Assembly (NCBI RefSeq): GCF_000332295.1
Contig: NZ_KB235930.1
Location: forward strand, 3,623,895 to 3,687,894
Source of the DNA: Fortiea contorta PCC 7126
Lineage (GTDB): Bacteria > Cyanobacteriota > Cyanobacteriia > Cyanobacteriales > Nostocaceae
DNA: 64,000 nt
Direction: 5' to 3'
Shown here: positions 18,204 through 27,069 of the stretch, piece by piece
Layout: every line of letters begins with the position of its first letter
Position numbering within the stretch: the first letter of the stretch is position 1
Position numbers and translations under genes: made by a program
Notes under the pieces: generated by a model
The model's database searches: none
What the model saw: only the letters and a program-made list of their open reading frames with translations
Told to the model about the DNA's origin: nothing

Positions 18204-19781
18204 CTACCTTGGAGGATAGTACTGAGGATTGGTGACGGGAGATTGATAACCATTAATTGGCATGGTATGTCCTGGAGGCGCCATGACGGGAGCCTGATAA
18301 CCATTAATCGGCATAGTATTTGCAGGATTATTGGGAACTACGGGATTTATGGGGGGCTGATAACCATTGGTGGGTATGGTGCTGGCTGGATTGTTGGGAG
18401 CAACAACTTGGCTAAATTGTTGGTAAGCGGTGCGAGAAATTGAGGTAATGAATTTTTCGGCGCTGGGGTCATTGTTGGGGCGTTGTACCATGACGGTGGC
18501 GATGTAGCGCTTACCGGTGGGGATATCAACTAGACCTGTATCGGCTAACATTGTCCCAATATCGCCGGTTTTGTGAGCAATGCTGGCGCCTGTTCCCAAA
18601 CCAGAAGGGAGGAGGTTATCTCTTTGGGTTTGGCGCATGATATCGAGCAGACGATCGCGCGATCGCATATTCACTAAATTTCCCTGATTCACTATCGCCA
18701 GCAATTGTGACAATTCCCTGGGACTAGTGGTGTTTGTTCCTTGTAAATCTGGGAGTTGATTCCTAATCACTGTGTTTGTTAAACCCCAGCTGCGGAAACG
18801 CTGATTTAGGGCTTCTATTCCTCCTAATCGCGTAATCAGCATATTTGTGGCTGTGTTGTCGCTGATGGTAATCATTTTAGTAGCGACTTCCAGAGCTGTA
18901 TACTGAGTGCCAGGGGGTTTAAATTGCATATTACCAGAACCACCAGCGATCGCTTCTTGCTGCATGGTTAACATTTCATCCAGACGGATTTTTCCCGCAT
19001 CCAAATCTTGGAAAAAGGCTACCAAAATCGGGACTTTAATCGTGCTAGCAGCCGGAAAACTCGCAGCCCCGTTCACATCTACATAAGCGCCCGTCTCCAA
19101 ATCTACTAAAAAGACACCGGGCGTCAAATTAGGGTTAGCCGCTGCGAGAGTTTGCACGGTGTTTTTTAACGGGATAATTTCTTGGGACAAGAATAAATTA
19201 GCAGGGACTGCATTCGTGGGGGTGGGTTGGGGTTGGGCTTGTCCTATTTGCGGTGTGGATGTTTTAGAAACTGCTGGCGTCACCCGATTCGCCGGATCTA
19301 AGACTGACAAAGCCGTCCCGACGATCGCACCAATTCCCACACCCACAATCAACAACCGTAGGGTATACAACAACGTTCTCGCTACTGGCTTTAAGCGCGT
19401 CTTGCGCGATCGCTTGCCCATTTTCGGTAGTCCGTACCGCTCCACCCGCACCGTCTTCATCTTCGCACCACTAGGCTGCATCGGCGGTACTTTCCCCTTA
19501 GCTTTAGGCATGGGTTTAACTGCAGATGGCATTACCAGCCCCGGTTTTGACGATGAACCCACACCAGTTTTCACACGGGTCAGGCTAGCTCCTGCTTGAG
19601 GTGTGCGCTGCTGTGGTTGGGGAACTTTTACCTGTTTTTGTCCCACTTTTTGCACTTTGCGTAGACGCTGGCGACGGTTTACAGGTTGACGCCGCGAGAA
19701 AGCGTTTAGTTTGTCACTCGACTCTGACACCGCTACTCCTTGTGATCCCCTCGATTGTGTTTCTGCCAACTCCCAACCCAA
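18204..19781 (-). CDS. Membrane-anchored class A beta-lactamase-like serine hydrolase
   Basis: Protein of 525 residues. A basic, Pro/Gln-rich cytoplasmic N-terminus (1-135) precedes a single membrane helix (about 137-160; LLYTLRLLIVGVGIGAIVG), then a periplasmic serine hydrolase domain with Ser246-x-x-Lys249 (STIK), SDN at 307-309 and KTG at 404-406, the three class A motifs. A C-terminal tail has imperfect repeats around T(I/M)P(T/I)NGYQ (468, 489, 506). Start is TTG at 19781, with GAGGAG six nucleotides upstream. Proteins like this in cyanobacteria are annotated as serine hydrolase; activity could be beta-lactamase or carboxypeptidase. The long cytoplasmic region is unlike secreted beta-lactamases. 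Confidence 0.85.
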   Translation of the reverse strand: MGWELAETQSRGSQGVAVSESSDKLNAFSRRQPVNRRQRLRKVQKVGQKQVKVPQPQQRTPQAGASLTRVKTGVGSSSKPGLVMPSAVKPMPKAKGKVPPMQPSGAKMKTVRVERYGLPKMGKRSRKTRLKPVARTLLYTLRLLIVGVGIGAIVGTALSVLDPANRVTPAVSKTSTPQIGQAQPQPTPTNAVPANLFLSQEIIPLKNTVQTLAAANPNLTPGVFLVDLETGAYVDVNGAASFPAASTIKVPILVAFFQDLDAGKIRLDEMLTMQQEAIAGGSGNMQFKPPGTQYTALEVATKMITISDNTATNMLITRLGGIEALNQRFRSWGLTNTVIRNQLPDLQGTNTTSPRELSQLLAIVNQGNLVNMRSRDRLLDIMRQTQRDNLLPSGLGTGASIAHKTGDIGTMLADTGLVDIPTGKRYIATVMVQRPNNDPSAEKFITSISRTAYQQFSQVVAPNNPASTIPTNGYQPPINPVVPNNPANTMPINGYQAPVMAPPGHTMPINGYQSPVTNPQYYPPR

Positions 19782-19953
19782 AACTTACTCCTCAAGTTGC
19801 TTAATAGTCAAACTATTTTTGCTACCAAGTAACATTTTTGTGTTTAGTTTAAGGCATATTAGATATTTTGGGGGGATGAATTGGTACATATTAATCGATA
19901 ATTGAAAAACTTCACCTATCAGACAACGGGTAATCAAGAGTCTTCATGCCCGA

Positions 19954-20694
19954 TTACCCCAGATCATGATCCTTGTGATTTTTCAGTGCCCATTTTACTT
20001 GTTGCAAAATGCCTCGCAGCATAGCCACTTCGGTCGTTTGTAGGCGAGCACGATTATATAACTGGCGAAATTTTTCCATCCGACTAGCTGCCGTATGTGG
20101 ATAAAGATATCCTATCTCCAGCAGTAGAGATTCTAATTGTTGGTAGTATGCTTCCACGGCGTCAAAAGGTGCTGGTGCAGTTGTGGGCGGGGTGGACGTC
20201 TCGGAGATTTTTGTATATTGTGCCAGTTCGTAACAGCAGATGCCTACCGCTGTAGCTAGATTTAAAGATAAATAATTTTCACTTGTCGGTATGTGAACAA
20301 ATCTTTGAGCCAGGTTTAATTCTTCATTGCTTAATCCCCGGTCTTCTCTGCCAAAAATCAGCGCTACAGGTTGTTCTGGTTCTTCTAGCAACCAAGGTAA
20401 TGTTGTACGGGGGTTTTCTAGAGGTGTATCCCAACTGGGAACACGCCCAGCGGTAGCTACAACTTTGACGCATCCTTGCAATGCTGCGGGTAGAGTCGCT
20501 ACTGTTACCGCAGATGCTAAAATTTCTTTGGCATGAACTGCCATCCTCAGAGCTTCTATGGACAAGGGATCACATTGGGGATTAACTAATACTAATTGAT
20601 TTAGTCCAAAATTTTTCATTACCCTGGCGATCGCCCCGACGTTCAATTCACCAGCTGGTTCTACCAACACAATTCTTAACCCAGCTAGTGCCAT
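19954..20694 (-). CDS. trmJ: RNA 2'-O-methyltransferase, SPOUT class (TrmJ/TrmH-like)
   Basis: SPOUT methyltransferase of 246 residues. The three conserved motifs are seen: LVEPAGELNVGAIARVMKNF near the N-terminus, ALIFGREDRGLSNEEL in the middle, and the knot-forming IPTSENYLSLNLATAVGIC. TrmJ modifies position 32 of certain tRNAs; a related group methylates rRNA, so the substrate is inferred. The C-terminal 70 residues are helical and family-typical. The frame extends to a TTG 11 codons upstream, but GGGAGG lies six bases before the ATG at 20694. It is divergent from the oxidoreductase gene, with about 70 bp between the starts. Confidence 0.83.
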   Translation of the reverse strand: MALAGLRIVLVEPAGELNVGAIARVMKNFGLNQLVLVNPQCDPLSIEALRMAVHAKEILASAVTVATLPAALQGCVKVVATAGRVPSWDTPLENPRTTLPWLLEEPEQPVALIFGREDRGLSNEELNLAQRFVHIPTSENYLSLNLATAVGICCYELAQYTKISETSTPPTTAPAPFDAVEAYYQQLESLLLEIGYLYPHTAASRMEKFRQLYNRARLQTTEVAMLRGILQQVKWALKNHKDHDLG

Positions 20695-20763
20695 TTTTTG
20701 CCTCCCACTCCTGATTTCTGCTGTCAAGTTTGATTGACCTTATTCTACCAGTCCCTATTCTCC

Positions 20764-21810
20764 ATGCCCCAAAACTCCACCCCATCCACAAATGAACTGT
20801 ATTCGCACCCACCTACTTACAGAAAGTTAATCGCCAAGCAACTTGACCAGGATTTTAAATCTGCGGTGGAAATTGTGACAGTTCCCCTGCTCCAACCTGC
20901 TGCTGATGAAGTTGTCATCGCCAACAAATTTGCTGGGGTTAACGGCGGTTTTGACACTTTAGTCTGTCGCGGCGATATTCCCTATGTTAATTTAATTCCA
21001 CCGTTTGATTTGGGTGTGGAAGCAGTAGGAAATATTGTCGCTGTGGGTGAAAATGTTGCAGATTTTCGGGTGGGTGATGCGGTGATTACCACTGTGCGTG
21101 GTGGTGGTTATCGAGAATATCAGACGATTGATGCCAGTTTGGTGGTGAAGGTGCCCTCAGCTATTCCGGAGGTGCTAACTTTGATACCTACAGGTGTATC
21201 AGCTTTGGTGGCACTAGAACAAGTGGGAGAAATGAAAAGTGATGAAGTGGTTTTAGTGACGGCGGCGGCGGGAGGCATCGGTCACATTGCGGTACAATTG
21301 GCGAAGTTAGCTGGTAATCATGTTATTGGTACTTGTAGCTCTCCAGCTAAGGCACAATTACTACAAGAATTAGGGTGCGATCGCATTATTAACTATCGCA
21401 CAGAAAACCTTGATCAAGTCCTCCAGCAAGAATACCCCCAGGGAATTAATTTGGTTTTTGATTGCGTAGGTAAAAAGACATTTGATACTTGCGTCGAGAA
21501 TTTAGCTGTGCGCGGACGCTTAATTATTGTCGGTTTTATCTCAGAATATGCTAAATTGCCAGAACAAATTACACAACCCCGAATTTATCACCAGCTATTT
21601 TGGAAAGCTGCTGCGATTCGGGGCTTCCTTATGCCATATTACCAGGAATATCTTCCTGAAGCGCGCGATCGCCTTTTAAATCTCTTCGCTACTAATCAAC
21701 TCAGAGTCGCGGTTGCTCCTACAGTGTTTTCTGGTTTAGAATCTATTCCCGCTGCAGTGGCATACCTGCTCAGTGGTGGAAATTGTGGCAAAGTAGTAGT
21801 CAGATTTTAA
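20764..21810 (+). CDS. Zinc-binding-dehydrogenase-like NADP oxidoreductase (MDR superfamily)
   Basis: Medium-chain dehydrogenase/reductase of about 348 residues. The catalytic domain has FAGVNGGFDTLVCRG and LGVEAVGNIVAVG; the Rossmann domain has AAAGGIGHIAVQLAK and the strand-2 Ser/Lys region CSSPAKAQLL, suggesting NADPH. The Cys/His zinc ligands of true alcohol dehydrogenases are not apparent, so it belongs with quinone oxidoreductases; the IPTGVSALVALEQVG and YYQEYLPEARDRL segments resemble the prostaglandin reductase 3 (ZADH2) group. The frame is open from a TTG at 20734; the ATG at 20764 is preferred, though neither has a good ribosome-binding site. The next gene follows 11 bp downstream, so they probably share a transcript. 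Confidence 0.82.
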   Translation: MPQNSTPSTNELYSHPPTYRKLIAKQLDQDFKSAVEIVTVPLLQPAADEVVIANKFAGVNGGFDTLVCRGDIPYVNLIPPFDLGVEAVGNIVAVGENVADFRVGDAVITTVRGGGYREYQTIDASLVVKVPSAIPEVLTLIPTGVSALVALEQVGEMKSDEVVLVTAAAGGIGHIAVQLAKLAGNHVIGTCSSPAKAQLLQELGCDRIINYRTENLDQVLQQEYPQGINLVFDCVGKKTFDTCVENLAVRGRLIIVGFISEYAKLPEQITQPRIYHQLFWKAAAIRGFLMPYYQEYLPEARDRLLNLFATNQLRVAVAPTVFSGLESIPAAVAYLLSGGNCGKVVVRF

Positions 21811-21821
21811 CTATTAAAAAT

Positions 21822-22217
21822 ATGATATCAGCATCAGAAAACACTTTAAAGGTTGCTCAACAAGCATTTACACATTTTCAACACGGTTTAGCCACAGGCG
21901 CATGGCAAGGTTTTCTAGATATGCTCACTGAAGATTTTACTTTTTGGTTTCCTCTCGGAAAATTCCACGGTTGGAATCAGGGTAAAGCCAGAGCCGAGGA
22001 ATTTTTTCAATATGTTTCTGCATCCTTTAAAAATGGACTTACTCTCAATTTAGACCGTTTAACTAGTAATGAAACAACGGTAATTTTCGAGTTTCGGGAT
22101 GAAGGAACTTTGTTAGAAAAAGCTTACAGAAATCGTGTAGCAGTCGCTTTTGATGTGCGGGGTGACAAAATTTGTGGTTATCGAGAATATTTTGGTAGTG
22201 ATGGGATTTCGTCTTAA
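21822..22217 (+). CDS. SnoaL-like/NTF2-fold protein
   Basis: Protein of 131 residues with the small alpha+beta barrel pattern of NTF2-like proteins: a helical start (VAQQAFTHFQHGLATGAWQGFLDMLTED is split by the usual turn), FTFWFPLGKFHG, and terminal strands VIFEFRDEGTL and VAVAFDVRGDKICGYREYF. Such folds act as small isomerases or binding proteins; function here is unknown. The longer frame from 21783 overlaps the upstream gene; ATG at 21822 leaves an 11-bp gap. Co-transcription with the oxidoreductase suggests a linked role (inference). The stop overlaps that of the convergent next gene by 3-4 bases. Confidence 0.75.
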   Translation: MISASENTLKVAQQAFTHFQHGLATGAWQGFLDMLTEDFTFWFPLGKFHGWNQGKARAEEFFQYVSASFKNGLTLNLDRLTSNETTVIFEFRDEGTLLEKAYRNRVAVAFDVRGDKICGYREYFGSDGISS

Positions 22218-22678
22218 TTATTTTCAAGGTTCACTTGATTAATTTCTTTGCATTTAGCTTCTGCAGCTTGATACACTTGCAAATAATCTTTGCCACCAAG
22301 CATCACATCACCATAATATTCATAAGGAGCATCACCATAAATTGGTAAAGGATCATCTTCTGGATAATCTTCTTGTGATTCTTCAATTATTGCTTTCAGT
22401 TGTTTGAGAGTGAGGCGCTGGGCTGGGAAATACCAAAGCGTCGCTGGATTTTTGTTTAAATGCGGTAGATTCGGATCAACAATCACATCATTCAACTCCA
22501 GCCAACTATGTTCAATAGGTTTATACGGTTTACCAGGAAATACTAAAAAACCTTGAACATACACTGCTCCCGTTACTGCTAATACAGCTTTGTAAGCATT
22601 ATCAAACGGTTTATTAGCTTTGCTTTTAACCAGTTCTGAAACTTCCACAGAAAGCTTTTCATCCAATAATTTATTCAT
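22214..22678 (-). CDS. Hypothetical protein
   Basis: Protein of 154 residues, not recognised. The central segment (VYVQGFLVFPGKPYKPI then EHSWLELNDVIVDPNLP) resembles the H-x-W-hydrophobic ... D-P motif of small papain-like or transglutaminase-like folds, but a catalytic Cys is not obvious, so this is only a structural hint. The C-terminal half is acidic (EESQEDYPEDDPLP). ATG at 22678. It converges with the SnoaL-like gene, their stop codons overlapping. Confidence 0.6.
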   Translation of the reverse strand: MNKLLDEKLSVEVSELVKSKANKPFDNAYKAVLAVTGAVYVQGFLVFPGKPYKPIEHSWLELNDVIVDPNLPHLNKNPATLWYFPAQRLTLKQLKAIIEESQEDYPEDDPLPIYGDAPYEYYGDVMLGGKDYLQVYQAAEAKCKEINQVNLENN

Positions 22679-22799
22679 CGATTTTTGGAGCCAAGCAGTT
22701 ACTTTAATATGGTATCATTGACAATCTGATGCAGTTAAAGGCGTTGCTGAATCCGCAACACCCAAAGTTCCTGACAATCATTCCCTAATCATGGTTTGC

Positions 22800-23591
22800 T
22801 CAATCAGGCATAATTGTATCTTGAAGATTTGCCCCAGCGAGATTAGCACCACTGAGATTTGCACCACTGAGATTTGCACCACTGAGATTTGCTCCTGCTA
22901 AATTTGCTCCCCTGAGGTTAGCCCAACTCAAATTAGTTTCTCTCAAATCGGCTGCGCTCAAGTTAGCCTGAAACAGGTAAGCACCATTAAGGTGAACTTT
23001 GCAGAGATTGGCTTTGGACAAATCAGCTTTGTAAAGGTAAGCTCCTATCGCTTCCGCTTCATACAAATTGGCTTCACTGAGGTTAGCCGCAATCAAATTA
23101 GCACTGATGAGGTTAGCAAAGCAAAGGTTAGCGCGGTTGAGTTGCGCTGCGCCTAAATCTGCATCTCGCAAATTAGCATTGTTTAAATCAGTGCCGATGA
23201 GATTAGCATAAGCGATCGCTGCCTGACTGAGATTGGCATAACTCAAATCAGATCCAATCAAATTAGCATGACTTAAATCTGCTTGGGTCAGTGTCGCACT
23301 CCGCAAGCTACCGACACTAAAGTTAACCGCATTCAGGTTAGCTGCAATCAACTTTGCTGACTTGAGGTCAGCACCACTCAAGTCAGCACCACTCAAATTA
23401 GCTCTCACCAGTAAAGCATGACTTAAATCCACCTTATTTAAGTTTACCCCTTGGAGGTGCGCGCCTCTGAGATTGTGCCCTTGCAGGTTCGCATTGCTGA
23501 GGTCTGGTGAAATTTGGGGATTTTTTTCTCTCCATTCAATCCATGTCACCGCACCTGCTTTCAGCGCAGCTAAATGCTCTCGATTTGCCAT
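22800..23591 (-). CDS. Pentapeptide repeat protein
   Basis: Protein of 263 residues. After a 30-residue N-terminal cap (MANREHLAALKAG, WIEWREKN) it consists of 46 consecutive A(D/N)LxX-type pentapeptides without a register break, ending in NLQDT. This predicts a right-handed quadrilateral beta-helix of about 11 coils. No signal peptide, so probably cytoplasmic; function is unknown for most members, which are numerous in cyanobacteria. The open frame extends to a TTG at 23669, but GGAGAGACA directly precedes the ATG at 23591. Near the 3' end the DNA repeats almost exactly (NLSGA three times, 22850-22890), suggesting recent repeat expansion. Confidence 0.92.
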   Translation of the reverse strand: MANREHLAALKAGAVTWIEWREKNPQISPDLSNANLQGHNLRGAHLQGVNLNKVDLSHALLVRANLSGADLSGADLKSAKLIAANLNAVNFSVGSLRSATLTQADLSHANLIGSDLSYANLSQAAIAYANLIGTDLNNANLRDADLGAAQLNRANLCFANLISANLIAANLSEANLYEAEAIGAYLYKADLSKANLCKVHLNGAYLFQANLSAADLRETNLSWANLRGANLAGANLSGANLSGANLSGANLAGANLQDTIMPD

Positions 23592-23893
23592 TGTCTCTCC
23601 TTGGGGGAACTCTTTGTCAACAAATGTCAGGTTGTGTTCGGAAAATAGTCTGCTAGGAGATAACTCCAAAAATTAAATTAGCCAATTCCGGCACGCAACA
23701 CAACATGAGTTTGTCTGTAGAAAATACACCCTCAAAGCTTGTGTCTTAATTTTTACGGATAAACACACCGTCACAAATACACAACTTACAATGAAATCAA
23801 GTCTCCCCGCAGTTCCGTTCTTGGGGTATTTCAAAGACTGACCCTCTCAACAGTGAAATGTGGGCAAGAATTAGGATTTACAGGAGATATGGG
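23592..23893. other. Divergent intergenic region
   Basis: About 300 bp between the pentapeptide-repeat gene and a small plus-strand gene. No structure or extra gene recognised beyond the ribosome-binding sites of the flanking genes. Confidence 0.5.
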
Positions 23894-24091
23894 ATGCTGG
23901 TTATATTAATTGACGATCAAATCCTAGCACCTAGGCAAGTTTGTCAGACTTGTTTACTCGCTGATAGTAGCGGTCAACCTCGTTGGCGCCAAGGTCAACT
24001 GCGGTGTGGTCAACAACTGCGACAACTCACACAGCAGCACCCTGAGCATTATCAGTGCAAGATGGGTTTTCTCGTCGCCCATATAGAATGA
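23894..24091 (+). CDS. Small conserved-looking protein with Cys pairs
   Basis: Protein of 65 residues beginning MLVILIDDQILAPRQ. AGGAG sits seven bases before the ATG at 23894, which is better than the longer frame starting at 23858. It has a CQTC motif near residue 19 and two further cysteines (LRCGQQL, YQCKMG), a spacing that could bind a metal. Tryptophan, arginine and glutamine are frequent. Function unknown; it precedes the Tic20 family gene by 81 bp on the same strand. Confidence 0.65.
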   Translation: MLVILIDDQILAPRQVCQTCLLADSSGQPRWRQGQLRCGQQLRQLTQQHPEHYQCKMGFLVAHIE

Positions 24092-24172
24092 TTGAGTATG
24101 CTAGCAACACCCCATAACTGCGTTATCCTAGGCTCAAGTAACTGTTGAATTTTAGCCACAGGAGAACGCACG

Positions 24173-24652
24173 ATGACTTGGCGCGGGTCTACAACGGTTT
24201 CCGACCGGATTCTTGCTTGTTTGCCTTATTTATTGCCCCTCATTGACGGGCTGGTGTTTGGTTATGTATCTTTGTTAAAAGAATTTCCCGCACTGCAAGT
24301 GCTATTTCTGCCGCTTCAGCCTATTATCCTCATTTACGGTAGCTTAGGATCTATCGGTCAACTGATTGTTTTCTTTGCTTTGTTTTTCTTGGTGGTCAGA
24401 AATGAAAAAATCAGTCATTTCATTCGATTTAACACCATGCAGGCAATTCTTTTAGATATCATCGTGTTTTTGGGGAGCATCGCTTTAAGAATTGTGGCGC
24501 TTCCTGGTATAGATTTTGCCGTGCAAACAGTAGCCAGTACTATTTTCCTAGGAATAGTAGCAGCAGTTGTATATTCTGTGGCTCAGTCGTTGACGGGTCG
24601 CTACGCAGAAATACCGGCAGTTTCTGACGCTGTTTACATGCAAGTGCGCTGA
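24173..24652 (+). CDS. Tic20 family protein
   Basis: Integral membrane protein of 159 residues with four hydrophobic helices (about 17-35, 50-75, 90-112, 118-140). The N-terminal DRILACLPYLLPLIDGL and central FIRFNTMQAILLDI match the Tic20/Ycf60 family, whose plastid member is part of the inner-envelope protein import machinery. The role of the cyanobacterial ancestor is unknown. ATG at 24173 is preceded by CAGGAG at good spacing. Confidence 0.85.
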   Translation: MTWRGSTTVSDRILACLPYLLPLIDGLVFGYVSLLKEFPALQVLFLPLQPIILIYGSLGSIGQLIVFFALFFLVVRNEKISHFIRFNTMQAILLDIIVFLGSIALRIVALPGIDFAVQTVASTIFLGIVAAVVYSVAQSLTGRYAEIPAVSDAVYMQVR

Positions 24653-24679
24653 TTGGTCGGCAATTTTACCACTGACCAA
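24653..24679. terminator. Small hairpin between convergent genes
   Basis: TTGGTC (24653-24658) and GACCAA (24674-24679) form a 6-bp stem directly after the tic20-like stop and before the stop of the FAH gene. Weak; no long T-run. Confidence 0.3.
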
Positions 24680-24705
24680 ATAGTGAATTCGGCAGCTACT
24701 GTTAT

Positions 24706-25479
24706 CTAACGAGCTGCCACAATGTTTTCTAGGCGACCAATACCTTCAATTTCTACGCAGATGCGATCGCCCAAATGTAACGGCCCTACTCCCTCTGGCG
24801 TCCCCGTCAAAATCACATCCCCTGGTAACAGTGTCATCACTTGACTGATATAAGACACCAAAATATCCGGGGGAAATACCATCTGATCTATACACGAAGA
24901 TTGTACCGGATGGGGGTTGTCGTTTAAAAAAGTTTGTAATCTAGCACCGGGATTTAATTCTCTGACAATCCAAGGGCCTAAAGGACAAAAGCTATCAAAA
25001 CCTTTAGCTCGCGTCCATTGACCATCCTTTTTTTGCAAATCCCTAGCAGTCACATCATTAGCGATGGTATAGCCCCAAATTTTAGTTTGGGCTTCTTCTG
25101 GCTGGCAGTCAAAGGCGCGATCGCCGATAATTAAAGCCAATTCTCCTTCATAATCCACCCTCTGCGATTGTAAAGGATACTTGATTTCTGTTTGGGAAGC
25201 AATAATTGTCGTCGGTGGCTTAAGAAATATTAACGGCTCACTCGGCACTGCAGTTCCCATTTCCGCTGCATGGTCTGTATAATTTTTGCCCACAGCCACG
25301 ATTTTAGCTGGTGCACACGGTGCCAGCAGTTGATAATCCTCTGTTGCCAATATTAAATCAGTCGGTTGCCCTTGCAACCAGGGCGGAGCATCTAGCACCT
25401 GGACATTCTGGGATAGTTGTAGCAACCCATAATAGATTTGTCCTTCTTGATTTTGAACTCGCACATAGCGCTGTGCCAT
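24706..25479 (-). CDS. Fumarylacetoacetate hydrolase family protein
   Basis: Protein of 257 residues with the FAH fold. Metal-binding Glu residues and Asp are seen in VDYEGELALIIGDRA and ANDVTARDLQ, followed by RAKGFDSFCPLGPWIV and the closing LLPGDVILTGTPEGVGPL. Family members hydrolyse or hydrate C-C bonds in 2-oxo acids (for example acylpyruvases and 2-hydroxyhepta-2,4-diene-1,7-dioate isomerases); the exact substrate is not readable. ATG at 25479. It converges with the Tic20 gene and diverges from rpsF. Confidence 0.9.
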   Translation of the reverse strand: MAQRYVRVQNQEGQIYYGLLQLSQNVQVLDAPPWLQGQPTDLILATEDYQLLAPCAPAKIVAVGKNYTDHAAEMGTAVPSEPLIFLKPPTTIIASQTEIKYPLQSQRVDYEGELALIIGDRAFDCQPEEAQTKIWGYTIANDVTARDLQKKDGQWTRAKGFDSFCPLGPWIVRELNPGARLQTFLNDNPHPVQSSCIDQMVFPPDILVSYISQVMTLLPGDVILTGTPEGVGPLHLGDRICVEIEGIGRLENIVAAR

Positions 25480-25705
25480 AACCTTGATTAATATCCTTCT
25501 AGATGCGATGGAAAACTATGAGGTGAAAGCGATTTTTGATCAAAGAACTTCTAAATTTGGCAGATTGAGCACATGATTCAAATTAAAAACTGGTAAGATT
25601 ATAGTTCCTTGTTGCTTCAGATGTTGATAGGTACTGAAACTGTCATGCAAATTCTGTATAAATTAACATCAGCAGCCACTTTGCCCATAAGGAGACTAAA
25701 AAATC

Positions 25706-26032
25706 ATGTCACTAGTTTACGAAACAATGTACATTCTCCGTCCTGATCTAGGAGATGAACAAGTAGAACAAGCCATCACCAAATACCAAAACTTATTGCA
25801 GGAACATGGTGCTGCAGATATTCAAGTTCAAAACCGTGGTAAGCGCCGTCTGGCTTACGAAATCAACAGACACCGGGATGGCATCTACATTCAATTCAAC
25901 TATACTGGGCCAGGAACAGCGATCGCTCCCGTAGAACGTGCTATGCGTTTGAGTGAAGAAGTGATCCGCTACATGACAATTAAGCAGAATGTACGTCAAG
26001 AAGCAACAGAAAAAGAAGCTGTAACCGCCTAG
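25706..26032 (+). CDS. rpsF: 30S ribosomal protein S6
   Basis: Protein of 108 residues, the normal length for cyanobacterial S6, a component of the 30S platform where it pairs with S18. Signatures: [15 protein letters not shown] at the N-terminus, [20 protein letters not shown] in two blocks, and [23 protein letters not shown] precedes the ATG. Unlike many bacteria, rpsR and ssb do not follow here, which is usual for cyanobacteria. Confidence 0.97.
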   Translation: MSLVYETMYILRPDLGDEQVEQAITKYQNLLQEHGAADIQVQNRGKRRLAYEINRHRDGIYIQFNYTGPGTAIAPVERAMRLSEEVIRYMTIKQNVRQEATEKEAVTA

Positions 26033-26235
26033 CAATGGCTGAGTGAGTGCTCAGTTTTGCCAACTTTGCACTCACAATCAAGTCAGTTCAAGTCAAAACA
26101 GTTAAAAATTATCTTTTTGTTGCCTATTACAGGGATGGGAATGCTAAATTAACAACAAACACTTGTTATACAGCAGTACTAGCGCATTTATACCTAAAAG
26201 TGGATCGAGATTCTGAATCGGAGCTGTAAGCCACT

Positions 26236-26796
26236 GTGAGCCAATCTGACACATCCAACATTCAAGCGCTCTCTACGGAAGTATCGCAGCTGCGCCAAGA
26301 ACTGCAACTGCGCGATCAATTAGTGCAACAGCTGTCTCAAGAACTCTTCCGACTAGTCAAGGGCAACACTAATTTTATGCCCCAACGGTCGGAATCTGAG
26401 CAAGAGTTAGCTGAGTTACAGATCTTAAGAGAACAACTGCAAGCCGTTGAGCAACAGGTGACATTTTATCAAGAGCAAATTACCACTCGTGACAGCGAAA
26501 TTTACCAGCTGCGGCAATCTGTGCAAGAATTAACTGACCGCAGTCGGATGTTGGAGCAAGTAGTACAGGAATTACCGCAAATTTATCGCCGTAAATTTGA
26601 GGAACGCATGGCCCCAGTTAGGGAAAAGGTAGCAACATTACAACGGGAAAACCGTCAACTGCAAGCGGAATTACAAAGCGTGAGTTATCGGCTAGCTCTG
26701 AAAACTCGCAATTCTAGCCACGGTGGTATTGATTTGCCAAATTTCCCCCGCCCTTTATCTGAACAAAATAGTATTTCTGCTGTACCTAATAGTTGA
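26236..26796 (+). CDS. Coiled-coil protein, cyanobacterial hypothetical
   Basis: Protein of 186 residues, almost entirely predicted coiled coil (about 5-160) with heptads rich in Leu, Gln and Glu (QLRQELQLRDQLVQQL, LEQVVQELPQIYRRKF) and an unstructured tail. No signal peptide. The GTG at 26236 is used as start; GGAG lies 12 bases upstream, somewhat far. It follows rpsF by about 200 bp. Family not recognised by name; a structural or adaptor role would be inference. Confidence 0.7.
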   Translation: MSQSDTSNIQALSTEVSQLRQELQLRDQLVQQLSQELFRLVKGNTNFMPQRSESEQELAELQILREQLQAVEQQVTFYQEQITTRDSEIYQLRQSVQELTDRSRMLEQVVQELPQIYRRKFEERMAPVREKVATLQRENRQLQAELQSVSYRLALKTRNSSHGGIDLPNFPRPLSEQNSISAVPNS

Positions 26797-26805
26797 TCAT
26801 GACTG

Positions 26806-26838
26806 GAGTAGAGGCGTTGGATGACAACTTCTCTACTC
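26806..26838. terminator. Hairpin after the coiled-coil gene
   Basis: GAGTAGAG (26806-26813) and CTCTACTC (26831-26838), 8-bp perfect stem, loop 17 nt. No T-run follows; related to the GTAGAGACG hairpin family of the genome. Confidence 0.4.
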
Positions 26839-27069
26839 GCTGGTGGTGAGCACAAAAACTTTTAGCTGCACCTTGTATAGTTAAAACCGAATAAAAAAAG
26901 TGTTAAGTTTTGCATTCATAGATCATAGGTTTGAAAAAAGAATGCGACAGACAAAACGCCAAAATCTAAAATCCCAAATGGGATAATAATGGTGAGGGTA
27001 GCAGCAAAAATGTTAAAAGTTGTTAACAAGACTTGTCCTCACCACGGGTTGATTAGCTATGATTGGAAG

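Noticed and set aside
22850-22890. Near-exact 15-bp repeats considered as a CRISPR-like array
   Set aside because: They encode the NLSGA pentapeptides in frame and have no spacers.
26047-26229. 60-codon frame between rpsF and the coiled-coil gene
   Set aside because: Composition is not protein-like, no ribosome-binding site.
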